NCBI GenBank assembly: GCA_021805485.1
Contig: JAJZFF010000679.1
Span: 1-9,763, forward strand
Source: Pseudomonadota bacterium
GTDB taxonomy: Bacteria > Pseudomonadota > Alphaproteobacteria > Acetobacterales > Acetobacteraceae
Reading direction: 5' to 3'
DNA: 9,763 nt
In this document: positions 9,754 through 9,763 of the stretch, in pieces
Numbering within the stretch: position 1 is the stretch's first letter
Layout of the letters: each line of letters opens with the position of its first letter
Position numbers and translations under genes: made by a program
The notes under the pieces: model-generated
Told to the model about the DNA's origin: nothing
Databases searched by the model: none
Seen by the model: only the letters and a program-made list of their open reading frames with translations

Positions 9754-9763
9754 GCGGATCGGC
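9750..9763 (+). CDS. Probable start of the next operon gene (cut by the window edge)
   Basis: An ATG at 9750 overlaps the glgX stop in an ATGA, the same junction seen between glgE and treS. The visible codons read MSGS and then the window ends. The upstream ribosome site is weak at best. Four residues cannot identify a product. In related gene clusters glgX is often followed by treZ, treY or malQ, so one of these is a reasonable guess and no more. Confidence 0.35.

Overview
The window is a gene-dense, GC-rich segment, fully coding on the + strand, from a bacterium that is probably an alphaproteobacterium. That assignment is an inference from base composition, codon bias (almost no TTA, CTA or TCA codons), the fused TreS-maltokinase and the tight gene packing. 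No marker gene fixes the taxon. I see no RNA gene, mobile element, CRISPR array, terminator or true intergenic space.

Layout: (1) positions 2-2164, glgE, maltosyltransferase, with its frame still open at the left edge; (2) 2161-5493, a treS-maltokinase fusion of 1110 codons; (3) 5477-7642, glgB, branching enzyme; (4) 7642-9753, glgX, debranching enzyme; (5) from 9750, the probable first codons of another gene cut by the right edge. Consecutive genes overlap by 4, 17, 1 and 4 nt, so this is one transcription unit with likely translational coupling. Its promoter lies upstream of the window.

Together the genes form the GlgE route from trehalose to alpha-glucan. TreS isomerises trehalose to maltose. 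The fused kinase makes alpha-maltose 1-phosphate from it. GlgE adds maltosyl units to an alpha-1,4-glucan, GlgB adds alpha-1,6 branches, and GlgX removes branches during turnover or trimming. All four GH13 domains keep the Asp/Glu/Asp catalytic triad, and the kinase keeps its catalytic and metal-binding motifs, so every enzyme looks active.

This is a known pathway rather than a new system. The point most worth checking is the left end. The GlgE frame continues at least 78 codons before recognisable GlgE homology with no ATG, GTG or TTG, which suggests an N-terminal extension or a fused upstream domain.
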